A DNA stretch of 64,000 nucleotides from positions 62,001 to 126,000 of the forward strand of contig JAXMKZ010000030.1 in NCBI GenBank assembly GCA_034370385.1, in the 5' to 3' direction. Position 1 is the first letter of the stretch; each line of letters begins with the position of its first letter. Shown here one piece after another: positions 51,750 through 61,955 of this stretch. The notes below the pieces were generated by a model, which saw nothing but the letters and a program-made list of their open reading frames with translations, made no database searches and had not been told where the DNA came from. Made by a program: the position numbers and the translations under genes. The stretch comes from Coriobacteriia bacterium (lineage in GTDB: Bacteria; Actinomycetota; Coriobacteriia; Anaerosomatales; PHET01).

Positions 51750-52133
51750 CTAGCCCTGAGCTACGAACTCGTCGTAGTCCTCAGCGCTCATGAGCCCATC
51801 GACCTGGGTGGCATCGCCCAGCCTGATCTTGACCATCCATCCATCACCGTGCGGGCTCGCATTGACGGTCTCAGGCGAGTCACCCAGGGCGTCATTGACC
51901 TCGACGATCTCGCCGGAAACCGGTGCGTATAGTTCGGAGACCGACTTCACTGACTCAATCTCACCGAAGGTCTCGCCCGCGACCAGTGCATCCCCGGCGG
52001 ACGGCAGGTCGACGTAGACGACTTCACCAAGCTGGTCCTGAGCGAAGTGCGAGATCCCCACAGTGGCGATATCGCCCTCGACGACGACCCATTCGTGCGC
52101 CTCGGAGTAGACGCGATCGTTGGGGTGTGTCAT
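51750..52133 (-). CDS. gcvH: Glycine cleavage system H protein
   Basis: A 127-residue lipoyl carrier. The lipoylated lysine lies in the conserved GEIESVKSVSELYAPVSGEI near residue 63. The N-terminal VYSEAHEWV is the usual H-protein opening. ATG 52133 follows GGAAGGAGC. It carries the aminomethyl group between P- and T-proteins; no L-protein (dihydrolipoamide dehydrogenase) is in the window. Confidence 0.96.
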   Translation of the reverse strand: MTHPNDRVYSEAHEWVVVEGDIATVGISHFAQDQLGEVVYVDLPSAGDALVAGETFGEIESVKSVSELYAPVSGEIVEVNDALGDSPETVNASPHGDGWMVKIRLGDATQVDGLMSAEDYDEFVAQG

Positions 52134-52159
52134 TGGTGCTCCTTCCGGTGTGGTGCTGG

Positions 52160-53290
52160 TCAGGGCGTCTGAACCCCGGACAGCGATGTCGATGTCACGA
52201 ACGGAGGCTTCACAGCCGTCGCCGACGCCTTCTTGGCCCTGATCGCGACCTCGAACGTCGTGCCGAGCGAGGACAGTCCCGCTGGAACGTACGCGGTCGC
52301 GATGCCGGTCTCGAGAGTCGGCGAGAACGTACCGCTCGCTACCTTACCCACCTCGACACCGCCATGCAACACGGGGAATCCATGTCGGGGAATCCCACCG
52401 ACAACGGAGAGGAAGACGAGTCTGCGCTCGGGGCCCTCGTCCCGGATGCGTTGAACCGCGCCGTGACCGACGAAGTCCCCTTTGTCCTTGGCCACGACCC
52501 AGCCGAGTCCGGCGGATATCGGATCCACTCCCCGGTCCATATCGCTGCCATACAAGTGGTAGCCCATCTCCAGCCTCAAGGTATCGCGCGCACCAAGACC
52601 GCAGGGCGTTACCTCGGAGAATGACAGGAGCAGGCGCCATACAACCGGGGCGTCAGAGGAACGACAGACGATCTCGACGCCGTCCTCGCCGGTGTATCCC
52701 GTCCGGGCGATCAGACACGGAACGGCTCCGTCAAGAAGGCCCTCGCCGATACAGAAGCGATCCGGGGCGATCCAGTCCGGCCCCACAAGCTCAGAGACGA
52801 TACGTAGAGCCTCAGGTCCCTGGAGCGCGATGAGCGCGGTGCGGTCCGACTCGTCGACCAGCTCGACGTCGTCGGGGGCCTGGCGCTTGAGAAAGTCGAA
52901 ATCCTGCTCACGGTTCGAGGCGTTCGCGATGATGAAGTACTCGAGGTCACCGGAGTGGTAGACGATCAGATCGTCGAGTATTGCGCCCTGCTCATCCAGC
53001 AGCAGCGTGTACTGCGCCTGCCCGATCTCTGAAATCTTGCGAAGGTCGTTGGTGAGCGCCCTTTGAAGAAACTCGAACGCTCCGAATCCGAATACCCGGA
53101 ACTCGGCCATGTGCGAGACGTCGAAGATGCCCGCTCTCGAGCGGACCGCCCGATGTTCTTCGATGATGCCTGCGTACTGCACCGGCATCTCGAAACCCGC
53201 GAAGGGCACCATGCGAGCCCCCAGGGCCAGATGCTCCTCGTAGAGAGATGTTCGCTTCAGTCCACGATCGGATCGTTGCACTCCGCTCAC
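52160..53290 (-). CDS. gcvT: Aminomethyltransferase (glycine cleavage T protein)
   Basis: A 376-residue tetrahydrofolate-dependent enzyme that releases ammonia and forms methylene-THF. It starts KRTSLYEEHLALGARMVPFAGFEMPVQY, with FDVSHMAEF near 56 and ARTGYTGEDGVEI near 193, and ends with a barrel domain. GTG 53290 is chosen from the homologous length; longer open frame upstream is unrelated. It is the first gene of the gcv operon and lies 77 bases after the carboxypeptidase gene. Confidence 0.94.
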   Translation of the reverse strand: MSGVQRSDRGLKRTSLYEEHLALGARMVPFAGFEMPVQYAGIIEEHRAVRSRAGIFDVSHMAEFRVFGFGAFEFLQRALTNDLRKISEIGQAQYTLLLDEQGAILDDLIVYHSGDLEYFIIANASNREQDFDFLKRQAPDDVELVDESDRTALIALQGPEALRIVSELVGPDWIAPDRFCIGEGLLDGAVPCLIARTGYTGEDGVEIVCRSSDAPVVWRLLLSFSEVTPCGLGARDTLRLEMGYHLYGSDMDRGVDPISAGLGWVVAKDKGDFVGHGAVQRIRDEGPERRLVFLSVVGGIPRHGFPVLHGGVEVGKVASGTFSPTLETGIATAYVPAGLSSLGTTFEVAIRAKKASATAVKPPFVTSTSLSGVQTP

Positions 53291-53367
53291 GTTCCCGCCC
53301 TTCTCCCGATGTGCTCGATCAACGCGTTCCCCGCCAGGTGATGCCGCCACCGCCTCGTGGCGATTCA

Positions 53368-54645
53368 CTACTCAGGGGCGCCGCTCAGCTTGCGCCACGC
53401 TCTCGTCAGGGCGATTCCTATCCGCTCAAGGGGTCCGGGACGCTCAACGTCTGCAGCCGCGACGAGCGGAATCGTCGCGACCACCTCGTCGCCTTGCGTG
53501 AACGTCGCCACTCCGATTCTCTGGCCCGCGCGCACGGGCGCGGCCACATCGGGTGTCGTGACCTCTCTCGTGATCGGGCCTGCAAGGTCAAAGACGGTCA
53601 CCGTCACGTCCTCGGAGACGGCTGCAGGCACGGTGACGTCCAGATAGTCGGTGACGGCAGCCTCTCCGATCACCGAACCGGCGGACACAAGCTTCTGCGG
53701 ACGATAGTGCGCGAAGCCGAAGTCGAGCATCTCGCGGGCGTCCCGAAAACGTCGGAGCTCGTTGGTGGTGCCGAGCACGACCGCTTGCAGCTCGACTCCG
53801 TCCCGTGCCGCTGAGACAACCACCGAGTAGCCGGCGTCGCTGGTCCAACCGGTCTTGATGCCATTGGCGCCCGCATAGTTGCCTATCAGCAGGTTCGTGG
53901 AGAGGACCTTCTCTGCTCGTGCTCCTGAACCTATGACCGCCGTCTTCTGCGCAACGATGCGGCGAAACAGAGGCTTGGTCATCGCATAGCGCGTCATCAC
54001 CACGACATCCGACGCGCTTGCGTAACCGCCCTCCTCGTCGAGGCCGTGAGGGTTCTTGAAGTGAGTGCGCTTAAGCCCCAGCTCGCGCGCCTTCGCGTTC
54101 ATCAGGTCGACGAACGGTTCCTCGCCACCTGCAACGTGCGCAGCCAGAGCGACGGCTGCGTCGTTTCCGGACTTCACAAGAAGCGCTTCGAGCACCTCAG
54201 AGACGGGCAGCTTCTCGCCCTCCCGCAAGAATGCCGTCGACTCCCCCACACGGGTGGACGATCGCGGGATGGTGATGAGCTCGTCAGGCGCTGTCTCCTC
54301 CATCACCACGATCGCCGTCATGACTTTCGTGATGCTCGCGATAGCGCGCCTGTCGGCGGCCCGACGGGCCCACAGCACTCGGCCATCGTCTGTCGCAAGA
54401 ATACCGGCTGCCATGGTGACGTCCGGGAGCGCGGCCTTGGGCAGCCCGAGTTCCGTGCGTGTCTGACCGTCGACGCGGTCGGACGGCAAGACGACGGCGA
54501 CACCAGGCGTTGGCACGATCAGGGAGAACGCAAGAGCGAGCGCCAAGCATCGCGCGACCGGTCTGAACAGCTGGGCCTTGGAAGAATACGGACACACGTT
54601 GGACAAGCCCTCGCTTTCGCATACCGGTAGGGGAAGGCGGAGCAT
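53368..54645 (-). CDS. D-alanyl-D-alanine carboxypeptidase (class A, DacA/DacF-like)
   Basis: A 425-residue exported penicillin-binding protein. Signal peptide at about 20-50 (ARCLALALAFSLIVPTPGVA), the SxxK motif ASITK near 112, SGN in VKSGNDAA near 174, and KTG in GIKTGWT near 284; a C-terminal PBP5-type beta domain follows, ending in an amphipathic basic helix. It should trim pentapeptides in the cell wall. ATG 54645 has GAGGT upstream; GTG 54597 is an alternative. It is divergent from the GGDEF-like gene. Confidence 0.9.
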   Translation of the reverse strand: MLRLPLPVCESEGLSNVCPYSSKAQLFRPVARCLALALAFSLIVPTPGVAVVLPSDRVDGQTRTELGLPKAALPDVTMAAGILATDDGRVLWARRAADRRAIASITKVMTAIVVMEETAPDELITIPRSSTRVGESTAFLREGEKLPVSEVLEALLVKSGNDAAVALAAHVAGGEEPFVDLMNAKARELGLKRTHFKNPHGLDEEGGYASASDVVVMTRYAMTKPLFRRIVAQKTAVIGSGARAEKVLSTNLLIGNYAGANGIKTGWTSDAGYSVVVSAARDGVELQAVVLGTTNELRRFRDAREMLDFGFAHYRPQKLVSAGSVIGEAAVTDYLDVTVPAAVSEDVTVTVFDLAGPITREVTTPDVAAPVRAGQRIGVATFTQGDEVVATIPLVAAADVERPGPLERIGIALTRAWRKLSGAPE

Positions 54646-54775
54646 GCAGTCCGCACCTCGCGTGCACGTCAGTATGCCACCCGACCCCACGAGAATGCTC
54701 GCAACTCGGACGAACTGTTGCGATACTGGATACGAGGATGGTCCTTGAGCCGCGAATCGGAAGGGTCCAGCAACG

Positions 54776-55582
54776 ATGACACTGTCACGCATAGAATCTC
54801 TGATCCTCGCCGTCGGGGCGGCGATGATCGTCGGCTCGCTCGCGGTGTCGCTGCCGGTCGGTGGCCCCCCGGAGGTAATCGAGATAGTCGCCAATCTCAT
54901 GCTGTTCGGCGTGCTGTTCGGTGCGGTGAAGTGGGGTCGCCGAGGTGGGCTCATCGCAGCCATCATCGCGGCGAGCGTCTACATCCTCATGCGCATACCC
55001 ACGCTGCAGGCGGTACCGATATCCCCTGAGACGATGATCATCATCGGCTCGCGCCTAGCCGCGCTGGGCATCCTCGGCGTCATCGGCGGCGAGGCGACCA
55101 CGCGAGTGAAGTACATCATGGCCGGCCTTGAGGAAGACAGCTCCATCGATGAATGGAGCCGCGTGTTCAACGAGAAGCACGTCGCTGTCGAACTGATGCA
55201 GTCACTGGGTCGCACTGACCGTTACGGCGAGCCGTTCTCGATCGTGATCTTCACCCTGTCGCCGTCGCTGTTTGCGGGATTCAGCTCGTCGCGCCAACGC
55301 TCCGTCGTACGGGGCCTGGCCGATCTCATCCGATCGGACCTTCGGATGGTGGACGAGGTGGCGCGCCTCAACGACGGACGATTCCTCGTCTTGTTGCCGC
55401 ATACGCCCAAAGCCGGCGGCGCCGTGGTCGGTGACCGTCTGGGTGGGCTGACGAAGACCAAGCTCGGGGCTCAGGATCGCTCGGTGACGTGGCAGGTCCT
55501 CTCCACGCCTGAGGACACCGACGCGCTTCGCGCACTGCACGCCAGTCTGGCTGCGGGGCCGCAGGATGATCAGACGTCGTAG
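54776..55582 (+). CDS. Membrane protein with degenerate GGDEF-like domain
   Basis: The 268-residue protein has about four membrane helices (about 5-25, 38-52, 57-74, 86-105), then a domain with GGDEF topology: a SLGRTDRYGEPFSIVIFTLSP strand region and DEVARLNDGRFLVLLP, where RLNDGRF (residues 197-203) replaces the catalytic R-GGDEF loop. Catalysis of cyclic-di-GMP synthesis is therefore unlikely; a sensory or binding role is possible. It is the only + strand gene in the right half of the window and overlaps the convergent ACT gene by 13 bases at its end. Confidence 0.78.
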   Translation: MTLSRIESLILAVGAAMIVGSLAVSLPVGGPPEVIEIVANLMLFGVLFGAVKWGRRGGLIAAIIAASVYILMRIPTLQAVPISPETMIIIGSRLAALGILGVIGGEATTRVKYIMAGLEEDSSIDEWSRVFNEKHVAVELMQSLGRTDRYGEPFSIVIFTLSPSLFAGFSSSRQRSVVRGLADLIRSDLRMVDEVARLNDGRFLVLLPHTPKAGGAVVGDRLGGLTKTKLGAQDRSVTWQVLSTPEDTDALRALHASLAAGPQDDQTS

Positions 55583-55995
55583 AGGTCAGACGCGCTCAGT
55601 ACCGAGAACCCCGCTGCTTCCAGCACCGCCTGCGCTCGGTCGTCGTCGACCCTGAACACATCGACCGCCGAGCTTGCCGTCGGACGCACGAAACAGTAGG
55701 CGTACTCGACGTTCATCCCCTCTTCGCCCAGCGCCTCGAGAAGGTCCGCCAGCCCGCCGGGTCGGTCCGGAACCTCGACCGCTACCACCGGCGTGAGCGA
55801 GGCACCGAAACCCTTCGCATCGAGAAGGTCTTTCGCCCGTTGCGGTGAATCGCAGATGATGCGGACCACTCCGAAGTCGCTCGTGTCCGCAACCATCAGC
55901 GCATGCATGTTGATTCCCGCGTCGCCCAACGTCCGCGTGAGCTCCGCCAGCCGACCTGAGGTGTTCTCAAGAAAGACACTCACCTGGTTGACCAT
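55570..55995 (-). CDS. Tandem ACT-domain protein, copy 2
   Basis: A 141-residue two-ACT protein, paralogous to the one at 40.4 kb: NQVSVFLENTSGRLAELTRTL and later VPDRPGGLADLLEALGEEGMNVEYAY. Both copies share the N-terminal SVF(I/L)EN and PxRPGGLA features. It follows paaK copy 2 after three bases in the same direction, and its 3' end overlaps the GGDEF-like gene on the other strand. A likely role is amino acid or aryl-acid sensing for the ligase next to it. Confidence 0.87.
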   Translation of the reverse strand: MVNQVSVFLENTSGRLAELTRTLGDAGINMHALMVADTSDFGVVRIICDSPQRAKDLLDAKGFGASLTPVVAVEVPDRPGGLADLLEALGEEGMNVEYAYCFVRPTASSAVDVFRVDDDRAQAVLEAAGFSVLSASDLYDV

Positions 55996-55998
55996 GAC

Positions 55999-57303
55999 CT
56001 AGGCACCCCCTTCGGCGCGCAGGTCGACAACCCGCTTCGCCTTGCCCTCGGAACGGGCGATCGACTTGGGCTCTACCAGCTTCACCTTGATCGAGACCGC
56101 GAGCGCCGATTCGATCTCGGTCTTCACCCGCCGCTGCAACGCCTCAAGTTCGCGCACCTCGTCGAAGTGGAACTCCGGGACGACCTCGACGTGAACCTCG
56201 ACGTCGTCCATGGAACCACGCTTCGTGAGAACCACCTGGTAGTGCGGCGCGACCATCGGCACCCCCATGAGCACCTGCTCGATCTGGCTCGGGTAGACAT
56301 TCACGCCACGGATGATGAGCATGTCATCACTGCGTCCCGTGACGCGTTCGATGCGGCGGAAGGTGCGCCCACAGGCGCACGGCTCCGGAATGATGCGGCT
56401 GATGTCGCGCGTGCGATACCGGATGACGGGAATGCCCTCTTTGGTCAGCGTCGTGAACACCACCTCACCGGTCTCGCCGTCCGCGAGCGGCTCCATCGTC
56501 TCGGGATCGACGATCTCGACGAGGAAGTGGTCTTCGAACACGTGTAATCCGCACTGGTGGACGCACTCACTCGCAACGCCCGGGCCCATCACTTCGGAGA
56601 GCCCATAGATGTCGATGGCCTTCACGCCGAGTTCGTCCTCGATCTGCCGACGCATCTGCTCACTCCACGGCTCGGCGCCGAACACGCCCACCTTGAGCGG
56701 CAGATCCCGCGGGTCGATGCCCATCTCGCGCGCGGTCTCGGCGATGAGCAGCGCGTAGCTCGGCGTGCAGGCGAGCACGGTGACGCCGAAATCTTTGAGA
56801 ATCTGTACCTGCCTTTTGGTGTTTCCGCCCGAGACCGGCACCGTGAGTGCCCCGAGCCGCTCCGAGCCATAGTGGGCCCCGAGGCCACCGGTGAACAGTC
56901 CATAGCCATACGTGACCTGAATGGCGTCGTCGGCCGTCGCTCCGGCGCAGGCGAACGTCCGCGCCATCAGGTCCGACCACCGCTCGATGTCGCCCTTGGT
57001 GTATCCGACGACCGTGACCTGCCCAGTCGTACCACTTGACGAATGAACACGGACGATATCGCGCAGCGGCACCGCGAACATCCCGTAGGGGTACGCCGCA
57101 CGCAGGTCATCCTTGACCGTGAAGGGCACGCGCCGAAGGTCGTGAAGCGTGCTCAGCGTTGAGGGATCGAAGCCTGCGGCTGCGAACTTGTCGCGGTAGG
57201 TCGGGACGGTCTCATTCACCCGGGCGAGCAGGTCCTTGAGGCGTGCGAGCTGCAATGCCTCGATGTCGGCCCTGGGCATTGCCTCACACTCTGGTTGATA
57301 CAC
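55999..57303 (-). CDS. paaK: Phenylacetate-CoA ligase family enzyme, copy 2
   Basis: A 434-residue acyl-CoA ligase, the same length as copy 1. It has [15 protein letters not shown] near 92, [11 protein letters not shown] near 237, RTRDISRI near 310 and [21 protein letters not shown] near 330-350. It should activate an aryl acid with ATP and CoA. Copies 1 and 2 differ widely outside motifs, so they are not a recent duplication. Coupled with ACT copy 2. Likely substrates: phenylacetate, 4-hydroxyphenylacetate or indoleacetate. Confidence 0.92.
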   Translation of the reverse strand: MYQPECEAMPRADIEALQLARLKDLLARVNETVPTYRDKFAAAGFDPSTLSTLHDLRRVPFTVKDDLRAAYPYGMFAVPLRDIVRVHSSSGTTGQVTVVGYTKGDIERWSDLMARTFACAGATADDAIQVTYGYGLFTGGLGAHYGSERLGALTVPVSGGNTKRQVQILKDFGVTVLACTPSYALLIAETAREMGIDPRDLPLKVGVFGAEPWSEQMRRQIEDELGVKAIDIYGLSEVMGPGVASECVHQCGLHVFEDHFLVEIVDPETMEPLADGETGEVVFTTLTKEGIPVIRYRTRDISRIIPEPCACGRTFRRIERVTGRSDDMLIIRGVNVYPSQIEQVLMGVPMVAPHYQVVLTKRGSMDDVEVHVEVVPEFHFDEVRELEALQRRVKTEIESALAVSIKVKLVEPKSIARSEGKAKRVVDLRAEGGA

Positions 57304-57351
57304 GGCTCCCCCTCAATCCGCGCTGCCACGCCCTGTGCGCCTCCGAAACCC

Positions 57352-59256
57352 CTAGGGCTTCGGGGTGCCGGTCGGCGTGGCCGATTCGGCCGGCTTGGGC
57401 TTCGTGCCCACGCGGACAACTTCGACCTTCGGTTTGTAGTGCGACCTGAACTGATCCTCGCGCACCACCTGGCCGTCCTTGTAGACAGTCCGCGTGACCG
57501 TGATTCTACGCCCATTGATGCCCTTGTCCTCAACCGACTTCGTGCCCTTGAGCATGGTCGGATCCTTGACCTGCTCGATCGGGAACGGCGTGATGTTGGT
57601 CCAGGGCCCCTTCTGCGCCTCTACGTCGTAGCCCGGGTCGGTGCCGTAAAGCGCGATCGTGACAGACGACCCGGTGTAGCTCACCGACACCAGCACCCAA
57701 TGCTTCGTGTCGTTTCTGAACTTGATGTCGGGACCGCCCCACGAGACGGTGGCATCCCGACCGTCCGGGTAGTGTGAGATGTAGAACGAGTGGTTCTGCC
57801 GCTGGACGATGGGCAGACCGGACTCGAAAGCCGCATTGAACAACGTCGTGCCGACCTGACAGATTCCACCGCCGAGCTGGGGAACGAGCTTGCCGTTCAC
57901 AATGGCATTAGCCTCGGTGTAGCCCTTCGCAGCTGTGCGCTCACCCACGGAGCCGTTGAAGGAGAATGTGGCTCCGGGTGCTATCAGCTTGCCGTCGAGA
58001 GCGTCTCCGAGGAGGTGAATGTTGCTGACTCGCGCCGTGTGACCGCCGTCGTAGGTGGTGGTGTAGCGCGAAATGCGCTCCTTGATGCCCATCGCCTCGG
58101 CATCGGCAGTCGTGATCCGGGGTTGCGCCGTGGCGGTCCTGAGTTCGAAGGTGCGATCCGAAGCGGGCATCGGCAGTTCAGAGGTGAGCTCGCTCGCGAG
58201 TGCCTGCAGGTCAGGACCGATGCCTGCCTGAGAGGGAATTATGCTCACCCGGCCGTTGGCCGTGGAGAAGCGGGCGCTCTTTGCTGGACGCCCGATCTTG
58301 GCACCCACCGCGGGAACCACGCTCTTGCCGGCCTTCTCAGACGATATGTGCGCAAGAAGCGTCACATCCGCGGGGGCACTCGACGTCAGGGAGCCCGCGG
58401 CTTGCGTGGTGTCTTCGCTATCAGGTAGCGGCGTGTCGCTGCGACGGAAGGCGAGCCACTTCGCGACTTCGTCCTCGTCGAAGCGCCACTCCTTGCCCTT
58501 GTACGTGACGGTGACGGGACCGGCGATCATCGCCTTGCCCACCTCAAGCGCCGCCTTAGCGTCGGCGTCCGACACCGCCGGTGGCAGGGTCTCCACCACC
58601 GCGGCGACCTGACGGTCCGTCGCCACCATGGCCGAAAGAATCTCAGCGCTCGTACGGGCGTGGACGAGACCGCGGCCCGCCTTCGAGGGCTTCACGGCGA
58701 GTTCGGTCCCCGTGATGGCGACGCGTGCGTCCACCGGCTCGACATCAGTGCCCTTGGCGATCTCGGCGAGCACCTTTCCCATACGGGTGGCCTCGGCAAC
58801 GGGCAGCGCAGGCAGATCCCGCCTGCCGAACCAGGCAGAGAGCCGGCCACCAACGAGGCCGAACAGGCCGCCCTCCCGACCGACCGCCATCGCTTGGGCG
58901 ACCATACGGTCGTAGTCGAAACTCAGTCCGATGTCTTCGGCGGGCACGTCCCAGGAGTCATCGCCGTAGACGACGACGACCGGCTTCTCGACCTGCTTGG
59001 GCAAAGCGGCTTCCAGTGTCAGGCCCGCCGCATCAGGTTTCATCCCGCCGATGGGTACGCCAGCCACCGTCACCCCAGGGTGCACCCGACCCCAACTCAT
59101 TCCCATCTCGAGAGCCACGATGAGAACGACGGCGACGACACCTGTGATGATTGCAGCCAAGGGTATCTTCTGCTGACGCGCAGCGGCGCGCTGCAGCGCG
59201 CGATCGCGCCTGCGCTGAGCGTAGTCGACGCTAGAGATACTGGGAGAATCGGTCAC
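57352..59256 (-). CDS. VanW-family protein with peptidoglycan-binding and G5 domains (YoaR-like)
   Basis: A 634-residue protein with one membrane helix near 31-50, then two putative peptidoglycan-binding (PG_binding_4-like) regions, a VanW domain (GATFSFNGSVGERTAAKGYTEA and GGGICQVGTTLFNAAF) and a G5 domain with a Pro/Thr-rich tail. Such proteins face the cell wall; the VanW domain's function is not known. GTG 59256 has CAGGGG eight bases upstream. It is followed by the second paaK after 48 bases, with no shared theme. Confidence 0.9.
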   Translation of the reverse strand: MTDSPSISSVDYAQRRRDRALQRAAARQQKIPLAAIITGVVAVVLIVALEMGMSWGRVHPGVTVAGVPIGGMKPDAAGLTLEAALPKQVEKPVVVVYGDDSWDVPAEDIGLSFDYDRMVAQAMAVGREGGLFGLVGGRLSAWFGRRDLPALPVAEATRMGKVLAEIAKGTDVEPVDARVAITGTELAVKPSKAGRGLVHARTSAEILSAMVATDRQVAAVVETLPPAVSDADAKAALEVGKAMIAGPVTVTYKGKEWRFDEDEVAKWLAFRRSDTPLPDSEDTTQAAGSLTSSAPADVTLLAHISSEKAGKSVVPAVGAKIGRPAKSARFSTANGRVSIIPSQAGIGPDLQALASELTSELPMPASDRTFELRTATAQPRITTADAEAMGIKERISRYTTTYDGGHTARVSNIHLLGDALDGKLIAPGATFSFNGSVGERTAAKGYTEANAIVNGKLVPQLGGGICQVGTTLFNAAFESGLPIVQRQNHSFYISHYPDGRDATVSWGGPDIKFRNDTKHWVLVSVSYTGSSVTIALYGTDPGYDVEAQKGPWTNITPFPIEQVKDPTMLKGTKSVEDKGINGRRITVTRTVYKDGQVVREDQFRSHYKPKVEVVRVGTKPKPAESATPTGTPKP

Positions 59257-59423
59257 AAATAGCCCCTGGATCGCTGGTGTTCACGAAACACCGAAGAGCC
59301 GCCCTCGAGCACGGCACGACGGTTAGCGTATGGTACCTGCGCGTGAGCGACCTGACGCGACTCGTCACACGCCCGTTACGCTGCGGTATTCCCGGCTCAT
59401 CGAGCAAGCCGCGCGCCATCACT

Positions 59424-61931
59424 TCAGTCTGGGGCAATCGCGCGCTCCACGACACCCACCCACTGAGCGACTCGCTCGCCGGCGACGTCATCGTTCGGCC
59501 CCTCAGCCCACACGCCGACCATCGGCTCGTTCGCATCTGGCAGCACAAGAACCCATCCATCCGGGAAGCGTATGCGCACCCCCTCGGTGAGATCGACGTC
59601 CAGGTCCGCCGAAGCCTCACTGACGCCGCGCATCACGACGCCCTTGCGGGTGGACGGACAGAACACCTGTGCATGGTGCAGGTAGTAGTCAGGAAGGTCC
59701 GCGACGACGCGGTCTAGTGACGTATCCAGGTGCTTGATCATGCGGGCAAGCATCCCGACAGTGAGAACCCCGTCGAAGGCCGGAAAGAAGTCACCGAAGA
59801 TGAATCCGCCCGCAGCTCCGCCCGCAAACGCGGCCCGCCCGTCAACGACCGCCTGTGCCAGCGCCCGTCTCGACAACCCGGGACGCACGACCGTTCTGCC
59901 GTGTGAAGCAGCCAGCCGCTCGACCGCGTTGGAGGCTGTCAGCGGCACCGCGATCGCGCCTTCCACGTCCGCGCGTGTTCTGCACCATAGGTCCACGACC
60001 GCATGGAGAGCTCTCTCGCCTTCGAGCACCGCTCCGGAGCCGGTCATCAGACGCACCCGCTCGGCACCGCGGTCAAACGCGACTCCGAAATCGGCGCCGA
60101 ACAACTCGACGCCGCGCCGCAGCTCGGCCACCGCCTCCTCGCTCACCTCGCCACAACCGTTAGTCGATTCGCTATCGACCACGGGGTTGAGTGCGATGAG
60201 GTTGAGGTGCCAGGAACCGGCGACCAGGGGCAGGACGAAGGACGCCGCGCCGCACCCCATGTCGGCAACCACCTTGCTCCATATCGGATCCATCCCCGCA
60301 TCAGAGATGGCGTCGTTGAGGGCGGCGGCGTAGTACTCGAGGGGACGGGGTGGGTAGACGATCTCGCCTACGTCGGAGAAGAACGCCCTGCGGAACTCGC
60401 CCCTGAAGTAGAGGCGCTCGATCTTCTTCTGGGCCGACGGGCCGATGTCAAGGCCGTGCTTGTCGAAGAAGCGAATATCGAGTGCTTGAGGGTCGAGCCG
60501 TGACGCCGCGATGTGCAGACCGCCGACGCACCTGGTCTTCTGAGTCGTGAACCTGCTCACGGCGGGCGAAGCCACTCTCAGGTCGCGCACGTTGATACCA
60601 GCGGCATTGAGTCCGGCTATCATCGCTCGCTTGATCATCCGGGCCGACCTCGAGGTATCGCGGGTGACCACGACATGCCCGCCTTTGGGCAGCAATGACC
60701 CAAAGGCCTCAGCGATCTTGAGCGCGAGCTCAGCGGTGATGTCGATGCCGACCAGCCCGCTGATACCGGAGTCCGCAAAGATCGTCCGAGAGTGACCGGA
60801 CTCCCATATCACCGAGGAGTTGACGGTGGCCGCGGCCTCGATGCGCTTGTAGGGGTAGACCTGCACGTTCGCGCCGACGTGCGCGCCCCGCCCAACCACC
60901 GATTCTGAGCCGATCGATACCCCTGGGTCGACAACCGCACCGGCGCGAACGTCAACGCTTCGACACAGAACGGTTCCCGAAACGGTCGCGCCCCTACCGA
61001 CGAACGTCTCCTCCCACAGCACCGACTGCTCCACGCGCGCATCGACGCCGATGACGCAGTTGTCCCCGATCACCGAGTAGTCGCCGACCACCGCTCCGGA
61101 TCTGACGGTGACGTTGTCTCCAAGAACGACCTTGTCACCGAGGGTGGCATCGGAGGCGACGTTCGCATTGTCCGCCACCCACAGGGACTCGCTCGCATGC
61201 ACCCCGGGGACGTAGATCTTCGCTTTGCCGTCTAGAATGTCGCGGTGGACCTCGAGGTAGCTCTCCCGGCTACCGACGTCACACCAGTACCCATCGACCA
61301 CGATCCCATAGATCGCGTGGCCCTTCTCCATCAGCTTGGGAAAGAGATCCGCTGAGAAGTCGTACGGACCAGCGGGAATCTCGTCGAGCACCCACGGCTC
61401 CACCACGTAGATGCCGGTGTTGATGCGATCACTGAAGACCTGGCCCCACGTCGGCTTCTCGAGGAAGCGCTCCACTCGGCCCTCATCGTCGATGATGACC
61501 ACTCCGAACTCGAGCGGATCCGGGACCGCTTTCAGGGCGATGGTCACCGCTCCGCCTGAAGCCCGATGGAACGCGATCACCTCGCCCAGATCGATGTCGG
61601 TGAGCGCGTCACCGCTGATGACGACGAACGGCTCATCTCCGGCCAACAGCGATGCGGCATTCTTCACCGAGCCGGCGGTCCCAAGGGGCGTCTCCTCGAC
61701 GGCGTAGTCGAGGTGCATTCCCCACTCTTCGCCATCGGCGAAGTACTCCTCAATGACTTGGGGCATGAACGCGAGCGTCGCCACCACGTCGGTTATGCCG
61801 TGGTGCTTCACCAGTCCGAGAATATGCTCCATGACCGGTTGATTGACGATCGGGACCATCGGTTTGGGCAGAAGCGATGTCAAGGGCCTCAATCTCGTGC
61901 CCTCTCCGCCCGCCATGATCACAGCCTTCAT
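59424..61931 (-). CDS. Sugar nucleotidyltransferase fused to degenerate phosphomannomutase domain
   Basis: The 835-residue protein has an N-terminal nucleotidyltransferase (GGEGTRLRP at 8-16, Lys23, [12 protein letters not shown] near 105), hexapeptide repeats (about 245-370) and a C-terminal phosphomannomutase-like part. The last lacks key motifs: the serine loop reads AASRLDP instead of TASHNP, the metal loop FDRGAER instead of DGDADR, and the sugar loop GGAAGG instead of GEESGH. Mutase activity is therefore doubtful; GDP-mannose or UDP/ADP-sugar synthesis by the N-terminal domain is plausible. ATG 61931 follows GGGGGG. It follows pgsA-like gene after 24 bases. Confidence 0.85.
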   Translation of the reverse strand: MKAVIMAGGEGTRLRPLTSLLPKPMVPIVNQPVMEHILGLVKHHGITDVVATLAFMPQVIEEYFADGEEWGMHLDYAVEETPLGTAGSVKNAASLLAGDEPFVVISGDALTDIDLGEVIAFHRASGGAVTIALKAVPDPLEFGVVIIDDEGRVERFLEKPTWGQVFSDRINTGIYVVEPWVLDEIPAGPYDFSADLFPKLMEKGHAIYGIVVDGYWCDVGSRESYLEVHRDILDGKAKIYVPGVHASESLWVADNANVASDATLGDKVVLGDNVTVRSGAVVGDYSVIGDNCVIGVDARVEQSVLWEETFVGRGATVSGTVLCRSVDVRAGAVVDPGVSIGSESVVGRGAHVGANVQVYPYKRIEAAATVNSSVIWESGHSRTIFADSGISGLVGIDITAELALKIAEAFGSLLPKGGHVVVTRDTSRSARMIKRAMIAGLNAAGINVRDLRVASPAVSRFTTQKTRCVGGLHIAASRLDPQALDIRFFDKHGLDIGPSAQKKIERLYFRGEFRRAFFSDVGEIVYPPRPLEYYAAALNDAISDAGMDPIWSKVVADMGCGAASFVLPLVAGSWHLNLIALNPVVDSESTNGCGEVSEEAVAELRRGVELFGADFGVAFDRGAERVRLMTGSGAVLEGERALHAVVDLWCRTRADVEGAIAVPLTASNAVERLAASHGRTVVRPGLSRRALAQAVVDGRAAFAGGAAGGFIFGDFFPAFDGVLTVGMLARMIKHLDTSLDRVVADLPDYYLHHAQVFCPSTRKGVVMRGVSEASADLDVDLTEGVRIRFPDGWVLVLPDANEPMVGVWAEGPNDDVAGERVAQWVGVVERAIAPD

Positions 61932-61955
61932 GGTCCCCCCTTCGATCGACATGTT

